In this document: positions 1 to 11,048 of the stretch, piece after piece
How the letters are laid out: every line of letters starts with the position of its first letter
Numbering within the stretch: position 1 is the first letter of the stretch
Notes under the pieces: generated by a model
Database searches by the model: none
Told to the model about the DNA's origin: nothing
What the model saw: the letters and a program-made list of their open reading frames with translations, nothing else
Origin: Erigeron canadensis
Taxonomy: Eukaryota > Streptophyta > Magnoliopsida > Asterales > Asteraceae
Length of the DNA stretch: 64,000 nt
Assembly: GCF_010389155.1 (NCBI RefSeq)
Contig: NC_057764.1
Span: forward strand, 7,254,001 to 7,318,000
Reading direction: 5' to 3'
Position numbers and translations under genes: made by a program

Positions 1-147
1 GTCATTAAACCAACTGTTTTCGTGTCTTCAGAAATTATGACTGAAATTCCTTTTGATCCATCTGTTCCCCACATATCAAAGAAATTTGAGACTATTCAGG
101 GAAGGTCCAGTGAACCCATCAAAAGATGGGTTCCCAAAAAGAACTAA
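1..147 (+). pseudogene. 3' end of Copia-1 gag
   Basis: Frame 1 is open from the window start to a TAA at 145-147 and encodes a hydrophilic tail ending in a K-R-W-V-P-K-K-N motif. Copia-2 gag ends with a very similar K-R-W-V-H-K-N-N motif and TAA at 36469-36471. Pol begins in the -1 frame relative to this gag end in both copies. Only the C-terminal 48 codons are visible, downstream of where the zinc knuckle would be. Confidence 0.7.
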
Positions 148-3100
148 TTTTTGTGTATGTGCAGGGTGACCGCAAAAAGAATACTTGGTTTCTTGACAGT
201 GCTGCTGGCAGAACCATGACTGGTCACAAATCCCTGCTGGAGGAATATAGGGTGCAAGAGGGGCCCTCAATAACTTTTGGTAATGATGATCACAGACAAA
301 CTAAAGGATATGGAATTGTGAATAATGGTCAGGTCAAATTCACAAAAGTTGCATATGTGAATGGTTTGAAATATAACCTGATCAGTGTCAGCCAACTTTG
401 TGATGATGGCTTTAAGGTTTTATTTGATATTTCACAAGGTACCATATTCAACAGAGATTGGAAGGTAGTGATGATTGCTCCCAGAAAAGGAAACATTTAT
501 ATAGTAGACATGAACAGTGCTACTTCTGAACAATGTTTCTATACAAAGGCTGATGAGGACACCAGTTGGTTGTGGCACAAAAGGCTATCCCATCTCAATT
601 TCAAAAATATAAATATATTGTCAAGAAAACAACTTGCTGATGGGATACCAGCCATGTCCTTCAATAAAGGCAAACCATGTCCAGGATGTGAAATGGGAAA
701 GAAGAAACGAGCATCTTTCAAAACAAAGCAAAATTTCAGCATCACTGAACCACTTCACATGTTACACATGGATCTCTTTGGTCCTGTGAATGTTCAGACA
801 AAAGCCGGGAAGAAGTACACTTTAGTTGTAGTTGATGAATATTCAAGATATTGTTGGGTAATCTTCCTCAAAAATAAAAGTGAAGCTGCTGCTGAAATTA
901 TTGCCCTCATCAAACAAATTGAACTCAAGCACAAGCGAAAAGTACGTCAGCTCAGAAGTGACAATGGCACTGAATTCAGAATTTCCACTCTGGAAACCTT
1001 CTGCACTGACACTGGCATATCTCAGAACTTCTCCTCAGCACATACTCCAGAGCAAAATGGTGTTGTAGAGAGAAAGAATCGAACACTGATAGAAGCTGCC
1101 AGAAGTATGTTGAATGAATCAGGTCTTCCAAAACTGAAGCTGTTGCAACTGCTTGCTACACTCAGAATCGTTCCATTTATGTCAAAAGACATAAGAAGAC
1201 TTCCTATGAAGTACTCAGAAGTAGAAAGCCTAATATTGGATATTTTCATGTTTTTGGATGTCCAGTATACATTCTGAATGATTCCAGCAAATTGGGCAAA
1301 TTTGATGCCAAAGCTGATGAAGGGTATTTCCTAGGTTATTCAACAATTCACAAGGCCTTTAGAGTCTATAACAAAAGACTTGAAAAGGTTGATGAGTCAG
1401 TTCATGTTACCTTTGATGAATCAAATTCTGCAATCTTTAATAAACCAGTCTCTAAACAACCTTCAGAAAGTCCTCTCAGTTTCGGTGATTCTGATCAAAA
1501 TGACAAATCAGATCAGTCACCTGAACATGTTTCTGTTCAATCCAGTTCAGAACCAATTTCAAATCAGCAAAGTAACACTCCATTCTATCCTTCAGTCACA
1601 TTCAAACTACCTCCTGAATTGACTATTGGATCAGATGTGCGTGCTACTCCTCTAATATCAGTTTCCCCTGAAATACCTCAGGATGAAGAATTTCATGATG
1701 CAAATCGTGATTTACAAGATGATGAAGATGATGAAACTGGAATAGTTTATTCTGATCCATCTTCTAAAGTAGGACAGAGAAGTTCTTGCACTGATATCAT
1801 TGTTCATCCTGGTCATTACTCTAAATGGACTCGCTCACATCCAATTGATCAAGTGATTGGCGATCCAAGTAGAGGGGTTCAGACCAGAAGAGCCACAAGC
1901 GATCAATGCTTATTCGTCAGCTTCTTGTCACTGATAGAACCGAAGAAGATTGACGAGGCTTTGAAAGATCCAAGTTGGGATGATGCCATGCAAGAAAAGC
2001 TCAACCAATTTGAAAGGAACAATGTTTGGGAGCTTGTTCCATGTCCCCCCTATCTGAAGAAAGAACCAATTAGGACAAGATGGGTTTTTAGAAACAAGGT
2101 AGATGAAGATGGCCATGTAATCAGAAACAAGGCCAGACTTGTTGCAAAGGGCTATGTACAAGAAGAAGGAATTAATTTTGATGAGACTTTTGCACCAGTG
2201 GCAAGACTAGAAGCTATCATAATTTTCTTAGCATTTGCAGCTCATCATGAGTTCAAAGTCTACCAAATGGATGTTAAAAGTGCATTCCTGAATGGAGAGC
2301 TAGAAGAAGTTGTGTATGTGTATCAACCTCCAGGATTTGAAAGTAAAGAAAAACCTCACTGGGTATATCGACTAAACAAAGCTTTATATGGTTTGAGACA
2401 AGCACCTAGAGCCTGGTATGATACTCTAACTCGACATCTTTTAGATAAGGGTTTTCGAAGAGGTGCTATAGATAACACTTTATTCATCTTGCATGAGAAA
2501 AGTGATATCTTACTTGTACAAGTATATGTTGATGATATTGTGTTTGGGTCTACAAATGAAAAATTGTGTGACAAGTTTTCAAAAATTATGTCTTCTGAGT
2601 ATGAAATGAGTATGATGGGTGAATTGACATATTTTCTAGGTCTTCAAGTAAAACAAACCAGTGATGGTATTTTTATTTATCAAGAAAAATATGTCAAAGA
2701 TTTATTAAAGAAATATCAATTTGATTCAATCTCATCTAAAGATACTCCAATTTCTGCGCCATTAACCTTGGACTCAGATCCTAATGGAAAACCTGTCGAT
2801 CCCACAAAGTATCGTGGTATGGTGGGATCATTGATGTACTTAACTGCAAGTAGACCAGACATAATGTTTGCAACATGTCTTTGTGCACGATTTCAATCTG
2901 ATCCCAGAGAAGCACACCAGAATGCAGTAAAAAGAGTTTTTCGATACCTAAAAGGTGTCCCCAGACTAGGTCTTTGGTATCCCAAAGGCTCAAGTCTAGA
3001 TCTCATGGGCTATTCAGATTCTGATCATGCAGGTTGTAAGATAGATAGGAAAAGTACCACAGGTGGGTGTCATTTTCTCGGTGGCAAATTAGTTACTTGG

Positions 3101-3470
3101 ACAAGCAAGAAGCAGACTGCAGTATCATTATCAACTGCTGAGGCTGAGTACATTTCTGCTGCAAGTTGTTGTGCTCAGAATTTATGGATGAAGAATCAAC
3201 TAACTGATTATGGTGTTAAGTACACAAGAACGCCAAATTTTTTGTGATAACATAAGTGTCATCGCAATATCTCACAATCCTGTAATGCACTCTAAAACCA
3301 AGCATATTGATCTCAGGTACCATTTCATTCGTGATCATATTTTAAAAGGTGACATTGAAATTCATTTCATTCCCACTGATAAACAACTGGCTGATGTGTT
3401 TACAAAACCTTTAGATGTCAAAACCTTTAAACATCTTATCAGTGAGTTAGGAATGCTAAATCCTGTGTAG
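114..3470 (+). pseudogene. Copia-1 pol (protease, integrase, RT, RNase H), frameshifted
   Basis: The part at 126-1277 holds the protease site (D24-S25-A26, where D-S-G or D-T-G is usual) and integrase: zinc ligands H151, H156, C185, C188 and the catalytic triad D216, D279, E315 with the expected D,D-35-E spacing. Near 1128 about 10 nt present in Copia-2 are missing, which shifts the frame. The part at 1292-3247 carries the rest of integrase, the RT (Y-V-D-D at 2525-2536) and most of RNase H. A second frameshift lies in a T run at 3236-3243, and the RNase H tail continues in another frame to a stop at 3470. The enzymes would process the polyprotein, copy RNA to DNA and integrate it. This copy cannot make the whole polyprotein. 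Confidence 0.92.
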
Positions 3471-4002
3471 CATTTCAGGGGGAATAGACAAAAATGTTTT
3501 TACAAGAAAAGGAAATTTTCTTTCCTGAGGGGGAATTTTTGCCTCAGAAAACACTTGGTCTGAAATGTTTCAGTAACTAAAGGACTTCAGAATTTCTAAA
3601 ATATGAGAAGGTTCAGATCGCACTTCCTTAACCTCTCTTAGAACTTTAATATTATTAAATCTGAAGTCCATCAAAACCTTTTATTATACAATGGATACCT
3701 AGCTGGCAAGTGGACACGTGATTTTTACAGTTCTAGGATACCTTTTTGCTGACGTGTCATACTACTTGCGCCGTAAAGGAAAATGATAATTGCTTTTGCA
3801 TTTAAAATGGTTGAATTTTTCTTGAAAAAGTGGGGTCATGGCCGTTGTTGCATTTAATGCGGACGTGTCGCTGAAAATTATTTCGGATTTCAAACCCGAT
3901 CAAAATTACCATCAATAAAATATCATTATATTTTATTGGGTTTGAATTCCAAAATCTTTTTACTTATTTTCAACAAAAGAAAATCCTTTGAATTTCTTTG
4001 AA
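3471..4002 (+). other. Spacer between Copia-1 pol and third ORF
   Basis: This stretch is part of the element and has no ORF. It begins with a purine-rich, polypurine-tract-like segment (AGGGGGAATAG near 3477) and a second G-rich run near 3528 (GAGGGGGAATT). Such extra purine tracts just after pol are reported for Sirevirus-like elements, and they fit this branch. Confidence 0.5.
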
Positions 4003-4208
4003 AATATATATATCTTTTTCCAAGATCATTCTTTCATTTACTTCGTTTTTCATTTACTCTCAATCATATTTCTCTCTCATTCTCTCAAACATTCAATTCA
4101 TTCTCTCAAGTTCTTAACATTCATTTCATCTTCTTTCATAACTTCCAACCCTAAAATTTCTTAACACATTTTCATCTCCTTTCTTCATTTCATTCTTTCT
4201 CCTTTAAA
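4003..4208 (+). promoter_or_regulatory. Promoter-like leader of the Copia-1 third ORF
   Basis: A TATA-like tract at about 4004-4012 lies about 31 bp before CATTTACTTCG (4035-4045). A CT-rich leader with many TTCTCTC and CATTC motifs then runs to the ATG at 4209. Copia-2 keeps this layout: TATA-like 40410-40417, CATTTACTTCG 40438-40448, CT-rich leader, ATG 40547. The conserved spacing resembles a plant core promoter with a start site near the CATTTACTTCG motif. Transcription from it is inferred. Confidence 0.5.
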
Positions 4209-5914
4209 ATGGCTTCCTCATCCTCCGTTAAAGAACCCAAAACCCTCATTGCTTTTGAATATTCTCCACCTAAATCTGCTGTTAAGCCCAGCTCTCAATG
4301 GCCAAAAGACTTTGAGTCTAAAACCATTCGTTTCAACATGAACAACTTTAAAGCAGCCCTTAACGCCAAATCTGAAGGGATTATGGGCAGATTAAATGAA
4401 TTTCTTCAACGTTGTCCCCTTTCATACGCTCTTACTGCTGACCCATATCGTTTATACCATCGATATTTATTGGATTTTTGGTATACGGCCGAAGTTGCCA
4501 AAGATGAGAAGTCAATAGCCTTCACGCTGAAGGAAGGTACGGTGAAGTGCGTATTGACGCTTGACGGTTTTAGGGAGGCACTGAGGCTGAACTATTTGCC
4601 TCCCAACACCCCATACACGAAAAGACAAAAAGGGGTGAACTTCAGGGAAGTTTTGCTGGTTACTGGCCACAACCAGATCGTTGATGATGATGGCAATCTG
4701 AAGACGTTTGGCCACATCTTCATTGCGGGTTTCAAGGGATGCTGGAGATACTTCTGGACACAAATTGTAGAGTGTCTAGGAGGGAATAGTGGAGGACTGG
4801 ATCAAATCTCTTTGATTCAGGTCGAGATGGGCTACTATTTGTGGCACGGGATGAAGGTAGACTTTGCTGAGATGCTGTTTGCTCAGTTGTTGACTAAGTT
4901 GAAGGGGAAGAGGAGCATACATATTGCTTTTCCCAGATTTTTGAGTGTTTGTTTTTTGGAAATTCTGGGAGAGGGTTACACTGACATCCTTCAGGAGAGT
5001 TCTCAGACTGAATTCTGCAAGGACCTCTCAAAGATGACCAAGTCTGAGGACGAACCTGAACTGTCCCCTGCTATGCTTCAGGTACTTAGTAACAATTTTA
5101 AAACTGACACAGCACGACCGGCTGGCTCAGAAAGATCACTGGGCGGGTCACAAAAGAATGTGAGACCCACCAGTCGATCTAGTGGCAATACGCTACACTT
5201 GTTTAAACCCAAAACAAGTTCTACCCTGCCACCTTCATCTTCCACTGACCAACCTGAGGATCTCTCAAAAGACTCCTCAGGATTTCCAAAGGGTTTATTA
5301 ACACTGCGTCCTTTTAGGCCATCCTTACAACCCAAGGATATTAGTACCCAAGCTCAGCCTTCTGAAACCTCAAAACAGGTTTTAGAAGAAGGTCAAATGG
5401 GAAACCCACAAGCAGCCATCTCCAAAACTTCTTTAGGAGGAGATGGTGAAGATATTGGTGTGTTAGCCCAACACACATTAGAAGTTGTGTCTGTACATGC
5501 ACTCCCTGTAACTTCACAAATCTTACACTCTTTGCTTGCACAAACTTTTGATGTTTCTCAGGTGATACCCAAAGGAATGGAGGTTTCTAAGTCTGCGGCC
5601 GATGATGAGACTCTTGGATCCAACACAAGAGTTACTGAGGCACAACTGGTATCGTCTGAAGCAGTCCCATACTTGACCAGTAACGATGCACCTGCTGAAG
5701 CAGCTGTTGAACTGGGAGCTGGTCTGGATTCTGGGAATCTAGACCAGAGCATATCTGACCAGAATGTAAATGTCTGGGATGAAGATGAGCTACCTGAGGG
5801 AAACCTCAAAGACTTCGTTTTTGATGAAGAGTTACTGAGGGAGAATCTTTCAGATTCTGAGCCAACCCTCACTCATTTTGAAGAACCAGATTCACCACCA
5901 CCACCACCACCACC

Positions 5915-5949
<35 letters not shown>

Positions 5950-8217
5950 TCATTGATCTTGATCCACCTTATCAACCACCACCAATTTCTCATCAACACC
6001 CTTTATTTCCTCAAGGCACAACTCCTGCCTATGTCACTTCAGCTGTCTTTCAACCACCTCTTCAATTCCTTCACCCACAAATCCATGATGTTCCACCAAG
6101 GAGAACTTATGATCTGCCAAGGGAACAAGAGAAAGAGCTGGATTCTGAGACTGAATCTGATGGTCCTTCAGAGAGAATCCTGGAAAAATCACTGGCAAGC
6201 ATCAGAACTACTCCTTTTGTTGCTTCAGCTTCCACTTCGACTGCTACACCACTAAGCATGGAAGCTCAGCTAGAAAAATCACAACATGCAGTCCAAAACC
6301 TTCTCATTCAGGTTGAGGGCTTATCAAAATCTCTAGCTGCCAACACCAAGTCTCTAGCCGATCTGAAGGATGCCCAAAGTGTTATGGGTAATGAATTTAC
6401 AAGAATTGCAGTAAATGAGAGCTTGGTGGTTGGGAAGTTGCATGAATTGGTGTCATCTTGCAATGGATTAAGTAGGGCGATTGGTGAAGCCTTCAAGTTG
6501 ACCAAGAGGGATGTGCAGAGTTCAGTAGTTGCGAATCTGCAATCCTGGTTGTTAATGATCCAAAATTCATTCTTGGCACTTGAAAAGGAAATAGGTGAGT
6601 TGGTAAAGAAGCCAAGTGTTGATGCAGAGTCTCTTGGTGCCTCAGTTGGTGATAAAATTTTTGTGACACTGAAATCTATATTTTCTGAAGATCTCATTTC
6701 TCAGATTTCAGTGTCAGTGGCTGACAAGGTTGAAGAGAGGGTCAGGGTGCTGGTTTCTAAAGTCTCTAAAGCTACAAATGACAAGGTTGACAAAGCTGTA
6801 ACTGAAATGAAAAACTCTGTTTCAACTCTTGATAAACAAGTTCAGAACCAGTCAAAGCAACTGGATGAAATCCTGGCCCTGCTCAAGAAAACTTCTGAAG
6901 TTGTTACTCTTCCTCCCTCTGGTGTGTTATCTGATGAAGACAAGGAATTACTGAAGGAAGTCCTGGAGCATGAGAAGCTAAATCTGAACTCCACCTTCAG
7001 ACTAAGAGCTCAGTTTGCATCTATGTCTAAGGGAATTTCTGATAGTATTTCCCAGCAGAATTGGGAACCTCTGCAAGGCATGCAACAGGCTATCGATTTA
7101 TATGCAAGAATGCCTGCTGAGATTCCCAAAGGGGGAAGTGATGTGCCGATTGGGTTGCTGGCCAACTCTCAAGAACTAATTGAAGCAACCAAAAGGACAT
7201 CTGGAACTGAGGGGGAACAACCAAGGGTACAATCTGAACCTCAACCATCTGAACCAGCAAGGAAAGATAAAGGCAAAGCAAAGATGGTTGAGGAGCCAAA
7301 GAAAAAGGGGGCCAAGGACTCTGGCTTTGTGGTTGGTGAGAATGTGGATGAGCATGGTTATCCATTGCCAGATTTGGAAGCTGATCAGAAGAAGTTGGAA
7401 GCCCTTCAGAGACAAGTCTCCAATCAATTCATTATGTGGAGAGAGACTCAAGAAAGAGATAGGGCCCAACACTTGGCAATGGGTACCATTGATCTGGTTG
7501 ATGCTGCAGCTCTTGGTCTTACAAAAGAAAGATATCTGAAGATCAAGCATGACGCAAGAGTGTAGAAAGCTTTGGTGGATATGGCAGAATATGAAGTATT
7601 CTCCTTTAGAACAGAAACTGGACCATCTCACTTTCAAGATATCTATTGAAGACTTGATAAAGAATAGAAAGAAAGAGATGGAGATTAAAAAGAAAGAAAT
7701 AATGTCCAGTGTTCTGAAAGCTGAAAAGGAAATCTGCAGGCCACCCCAGAAGCCCAAACTTACTGGCCCAAGGACTTCAAGGAAAAATGTTCGAGATGCT
7801 GACCTCTCTACATTCGTACCCATTTCCAAAGAAGTTGCTCAGGTAAAGGATAAACATGAGAAGGATCAGTATGATTACTACATGAAACACAGGTGTCATC
7901 CTGCAAAGATCCTGGATGTGCAAATTCTGAAGGAAGATGGTCTGAAGCTGTTTAATCTGACTGTAAAAAGAGAAGGTAGAGCTGAAGAAGAGTATGAGCA
8001 AGTATCGGTGCATAAGTTTGGGTATTCTGAGCATAAGGAGATGATCAATGCGCTGAAAGGAAAACCGAAGTCTCATCTGAATGGCGCCTGGATGCTGAAG
8101 ATCCAACAGAAAATGAAGGCCAAGGTTGAGATGGAGGAAAGGCTATTTGGAAAGATCAGCTCTCTTAAGAGAAAAGCTACTGAAGGTCCTTCTGGCTCAA
8201 GGCTTGCGAAGAAGTAG
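4209..8217 (+). pseudogene. Copia-1 third ORF (so-called env-like), function unknown
   Basis: An ATG at 4209 opens 1118 codons to a TAG at 7563-7565. A second, overlapping frame (7549-8217) continues with similar charged sequence, so one longer protein was probably interrupted by a nonsense codon and a frameshift near 7565-7600. Residues about 30-260 form the part conserved with Copia-2 (motifs D-F-W-Y-T-A, G-G-L-D-Q, Y-L-W-H-G-M-K-V-D-F-A). Residues 270-620 are low-complexity, with seven Pro (563-569) and eleven Gln (570-580). Residues about 690-960 look coiled-coil, and the C-terminal part is Lys-rich. I see no signal peptide and no clear transmembrane helix, so an envelope role is not supported. 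Similar ORFs are, from memory, common in Asteraceae retroelements. The function is unknown. Confidence 0.75.
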
Positions 8218-8500
8218 TGTATCTCTTTGTAAATATTTGTACTTGTAAATATTTTTCATTTCATTTCATTTCTGTACTTGTAACTGAACAATCATCTCAG
8301 TATCTTCTATATAGTTGCAAGTTACATCATATTATTAGAAAATAGTTTAAGTTAGAAAACAAACAAGAAAATTTTTCTTAAGGCATCGTGATCTATGAGA
8401 TGTCCTTAGAAATATTTTTACAACTTAAACAAAAACTTGTATTTTTAGACTTACAAACTTGTATAGATAGAAGTCTAAAATACATGAACTATTTTAGAAC

Positions 8501-8514
8501 AAATAGGGGGAAGT
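8501..8514 (+). other. Polypurine tract of Copia-1
   Basis: A purine-rich AAATAGGGGGAAGT lies directly before the TGTTAG that starts the 3' LTR. It is the expected primer site for plus-strand DNA synthesis. Confidence 0.8.
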
Positions 8515-9520
8515 TGTTAGGTCGAAAATCGACTAAGTATAATTTGTTCAAAATAGTTGAAGCTCAGTGAAGAAAGCTTGCTCAGGATTCTGAAGTCATT
8601 CAGAATATAGCTCACTGAAGCTTCACTTCAGATTCAGAATCAACCAACACTGAAGACGTTCAGACGAAAGTCAAAGACTGAAGACTGAGGAAGAAGATCA
8701 TCTCAGAAGCAGAGCTCAGAGAAGATCTTACCTGAAGTTGAATCTGAAGAGGCTCAGTGAAAAAGTACTTACAACACTTTTTCACTGATTACGAGGAAAG
8801 TCTTTTTGCAGCTTTAACTACCTTTACCCGGTTAATTACTATCAACCTGGGATTGGGAAAGTTTTAGCAAAAAGGTTGGGAATAAAGTATGTCAAGTCAC
8901 ATCAAGAAACTTACATACTTTACCTTAAACAAGCGTCTTATGGATTTGTTCCACAAATCCATCCAACCGTATTTAGTACGGCATATTGCCATGTCATCAA
9001 GACATGTTTGCCTATAAATATAAGACTCCTCACACTTGCAAAACTGCTTGGAACTTTGGCAATTGCAATGTGTGATATTACTCTAAGTATTCTTACGAGT
9101 AATTCCTCGTCACATAGATCATTTGTATTTCTAGGTTGTTTAGATACTTTCACAAGTGTGATTATCTTTGTTCCGCAACAACTCTTGTATTTTGTTTATA
9201 AGCAATAAATAAAATACATTGAAAAATACATCTTGACTCATTGCCATAATACTTGATTATATTTAGTAATTTATATAGTTTCAAGCAATCTTACTTTATT
9301 ACTCTTATCCATTATCTGGATCGTAACTCTAACTAGTCCTATCTAGTTTCGATTTACTTGTCAGTCGGGTTACTTGATATAACTTGTGATTATTATTGTC
9401 TAACCTTATATCTTGTTATATCTTGATCTCGTGTACATCTTGTTAGGTGGACTTACATCCTTTGTTTTGAATACTCGACTTTCTGTACATCTCATTGTTC
9501 CTCCTAGTTGGGGTGTTACA
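8515..9520 (+). repeat. 3' LTR of Copia-1
   Basis: The 1006-bp LTR begins TGTTAGGTCG and ends GGGTGTTACA, so it has TG...CA ends with a short TGT/ACA inverted repeat. It carries a TATA box, TATAAATA, at 9013-9020 and AATAAA at 9204-9209, about 190 bp later, which fits the promoter and polyadenylation site of an LTR. The Copia-2 5' LTR starts TGTTAGGTCC and has the same TATA and AATAAA layout, but the two LTRs are clearly diverged. Confidence 0.9.
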
Positions 9521-10426
9521 GTTAAATCTTACTGGATCTGATTTAAGCTACTACGTCATTTTAAGCGTTCTGATGATATTCTTACCACCACTTTGCTATT
9601 CAATAAGCTATTTGTTATATTGAATTCGGTATCAGACAGGAAAATACCGAAATCCCGATTCCGGTACCGGTACCGAAGTAAGGTGTTTTCGGTTCGGTAT
9701 TCGGTTGCTATTTTGGGCTTACTTCGGTTTTGGTACCAATTGGTTCGACACTGTTAGGTACCGAAAACCAGCCATACTTTTTAGAGAAAAATCCATAAAA
9801 AAAGTAACTTTTTTACTCAAAATACCTAGTTTTTAGTATTTATTAAGATTATTATTATTATTAAAAATAATAACATTGCTAATTCTGTGAATTCATCCAA
9901 AGTTCATTTCTAATTCCGTGAATTGAAAATCAAAACTGCCACGTCACCCAGTTATCCGGTCACATGTTGCTATTTGTGTGAATATTTGAAAGATTATTTC
10001 TAAAAAAAAATAAATTTTAAAGTACATTTCTAAATCTTTGAATTCAACTAAAGTTCATTTCTTTTTCTGTAGTCATCCCAATTAGAAATCTTTAAACTTA
10101 AGTTTGACCAACGACATACAATAAAAAAAATGTTTAGAAAATATTCCATCCTTTATTTTTCACATCTATTTAACATATTTATTTTGATAATTGCAATATT
10201 TAATTGTTATTTAAATCAAAATCACTGAATTTAAACACAATTCGTCGTACCCAGTTTTTTAAAATGTGAATTTTTCATTTCCAATTTGCCGAACCACACC
10301 CATTTGGGATCGTCAAACCACCGTTTACCAATTTAGTGTTTTTTGTCTTCAGTTCACGAATCGGATCGCAAATTAGATTGTCTAACCAAAAACAAAAATC
10401 GTGAGGTGTTTAGCGAATCCTAACTA
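9521..10426. other. Non-coding; probable hAT-like debris
   Basis: There is no credible ORF. At 9630-9775 there are many GGTACCGGTACC-type palindromic words and repeated TTCGGT words, a composition seen in plant hAT-like non-autonomous elements. No pair of ends or TSD could be placed. The rest is AT-rich sequence in which I see nothing. Confidence 0.35.
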
Positions 10427-10653
10427 TGGTATATAAGGTAATGGACAACCATTAATTTGTTATAAATGAATGTATATTAGTAGTGTGACTATACATGTAC
10501 ATAACCTATAATCACATTTATGATTCCAAGGTTTTTAGATCCCTATAAATAGTGGCATTGTATTAGTGCTAGAGATATCAATATAGAAGAACACTCTCTT
10601 AATCTCCATATGTTTATGTCTCTTTAATATTAGTTAGTGATTGTTATCTAATA
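10427..10653 (+). repeat. 5' LTR remnant of Copia-3
   Basis: Sequence from about 10563 to 10650 is repeated nearly perfectly at 25746-25829. It contains TATAAATA at 10544-10551 and is followed at once by a primer-binding-like site. The left boundary is approximate. The shared right end and the copia gag and pol between the two copies support LTR identity. Confidence 0.6.
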
Positions 10654-10654
10654 C

Positions 10655-10667
10655 GTTATCAACACGA
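10655..10667 (+). other. Primer-binding site of Copia-3
   Basis: GTTATCAACACGA directly follows the LTR. A very similar word (TTATCAGCACGA) is the primer site of many plant copia elements that prime from an internal part of initiator tRNA-Met. This is recognition from memory, without an alignment. Confidence 0.5.
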
Positions 10668-10830
10668 CTTGCTCTTCGAGTAAAATCGCACTATCAAAAG
10701 GCATATGGTCTAATTTATTATTATTCATTAGTCTTTCATACATAATCCATATTGTAATTCATACGATATTGGGTTGTGTTAGAAAGTCGTATTTGATTAT
10801 TTTTATTCTACTAAATATAATCTATATATT

Positions 10831-11034
10831 GGGAAGTCTTTGCCAATGAGGTGGAGCATGGGGGTTTTCTCTAGCATTAGCTAGTTTCCTCCAGAACGGT
10901 AGTGGGACTTCCACCGCCAGTCATGCCCTCGGATTGACTGTGCTGCTGACGTGGTCAATCTCTACCGGACGATGAAGAGACATGCCGCTGAGTCCAATTA
11001 CCATTGCTGTTAAAATATATATATATATATATAT
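10831..11034 (+). mobile_element. SINE with 14-bp target-site duplication
   Basis: The insertion is flanked by perfect copies of ATAATCTATATATT (10817-10830 and 11035-11048). It starts GGGAAGTC and ends in an A/T-rich tail with an (AT)n run. A long TSD with an A/T-rich tail indicates LINE-mediated retroposition. Its 3' part (GACATGCCGCTGAGTCCAAT) resembles the 3' part of the SINE-like unit at 29785-29955, so the two probably share a tail. Pol III boxes are not clear. Confidence 0.7.
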
Positions 11035-11048
11035 ATAATCTATATATT

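Larger units (their letters stand above)
1..9520 (+). mobile_element. Copia-1: Ty1/copia LTR retrotransposon, left end outside window
   Basis: The order is gag tail, protease, integrase, reverse transcriptase, RNase H, a large extra ORF, polypurine tract and 3' LTR. Integrase before reverse transcriptase defines Ty1/copia. The extra ORF downstream of pol and the overall size suggest the Sirevirus-like branch, which is an inference. The 5' LTR and most of gag lie outside the window, so the TSD cannot be checked; the right flank begins GTTAAATC. Pol and the extra ORF are both broken, so this copy is not autonomous. Copia-2 at 32061-42336 is a related copy with the same layout. Confidence 0.93.

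Noticed and set aside
5878..6255. His/Asn-rich ORF of 125 codons in another frame
   Set aside because: It is the shadow of the Pro/Gln-coding CCA/CAA repeats in the third ORF.
4209..7565. Calling the third ORF a retroviral envelope
   Set aside because: No signal peptide, transmembrane helix or cleavage site is visible; position alone is not enough.
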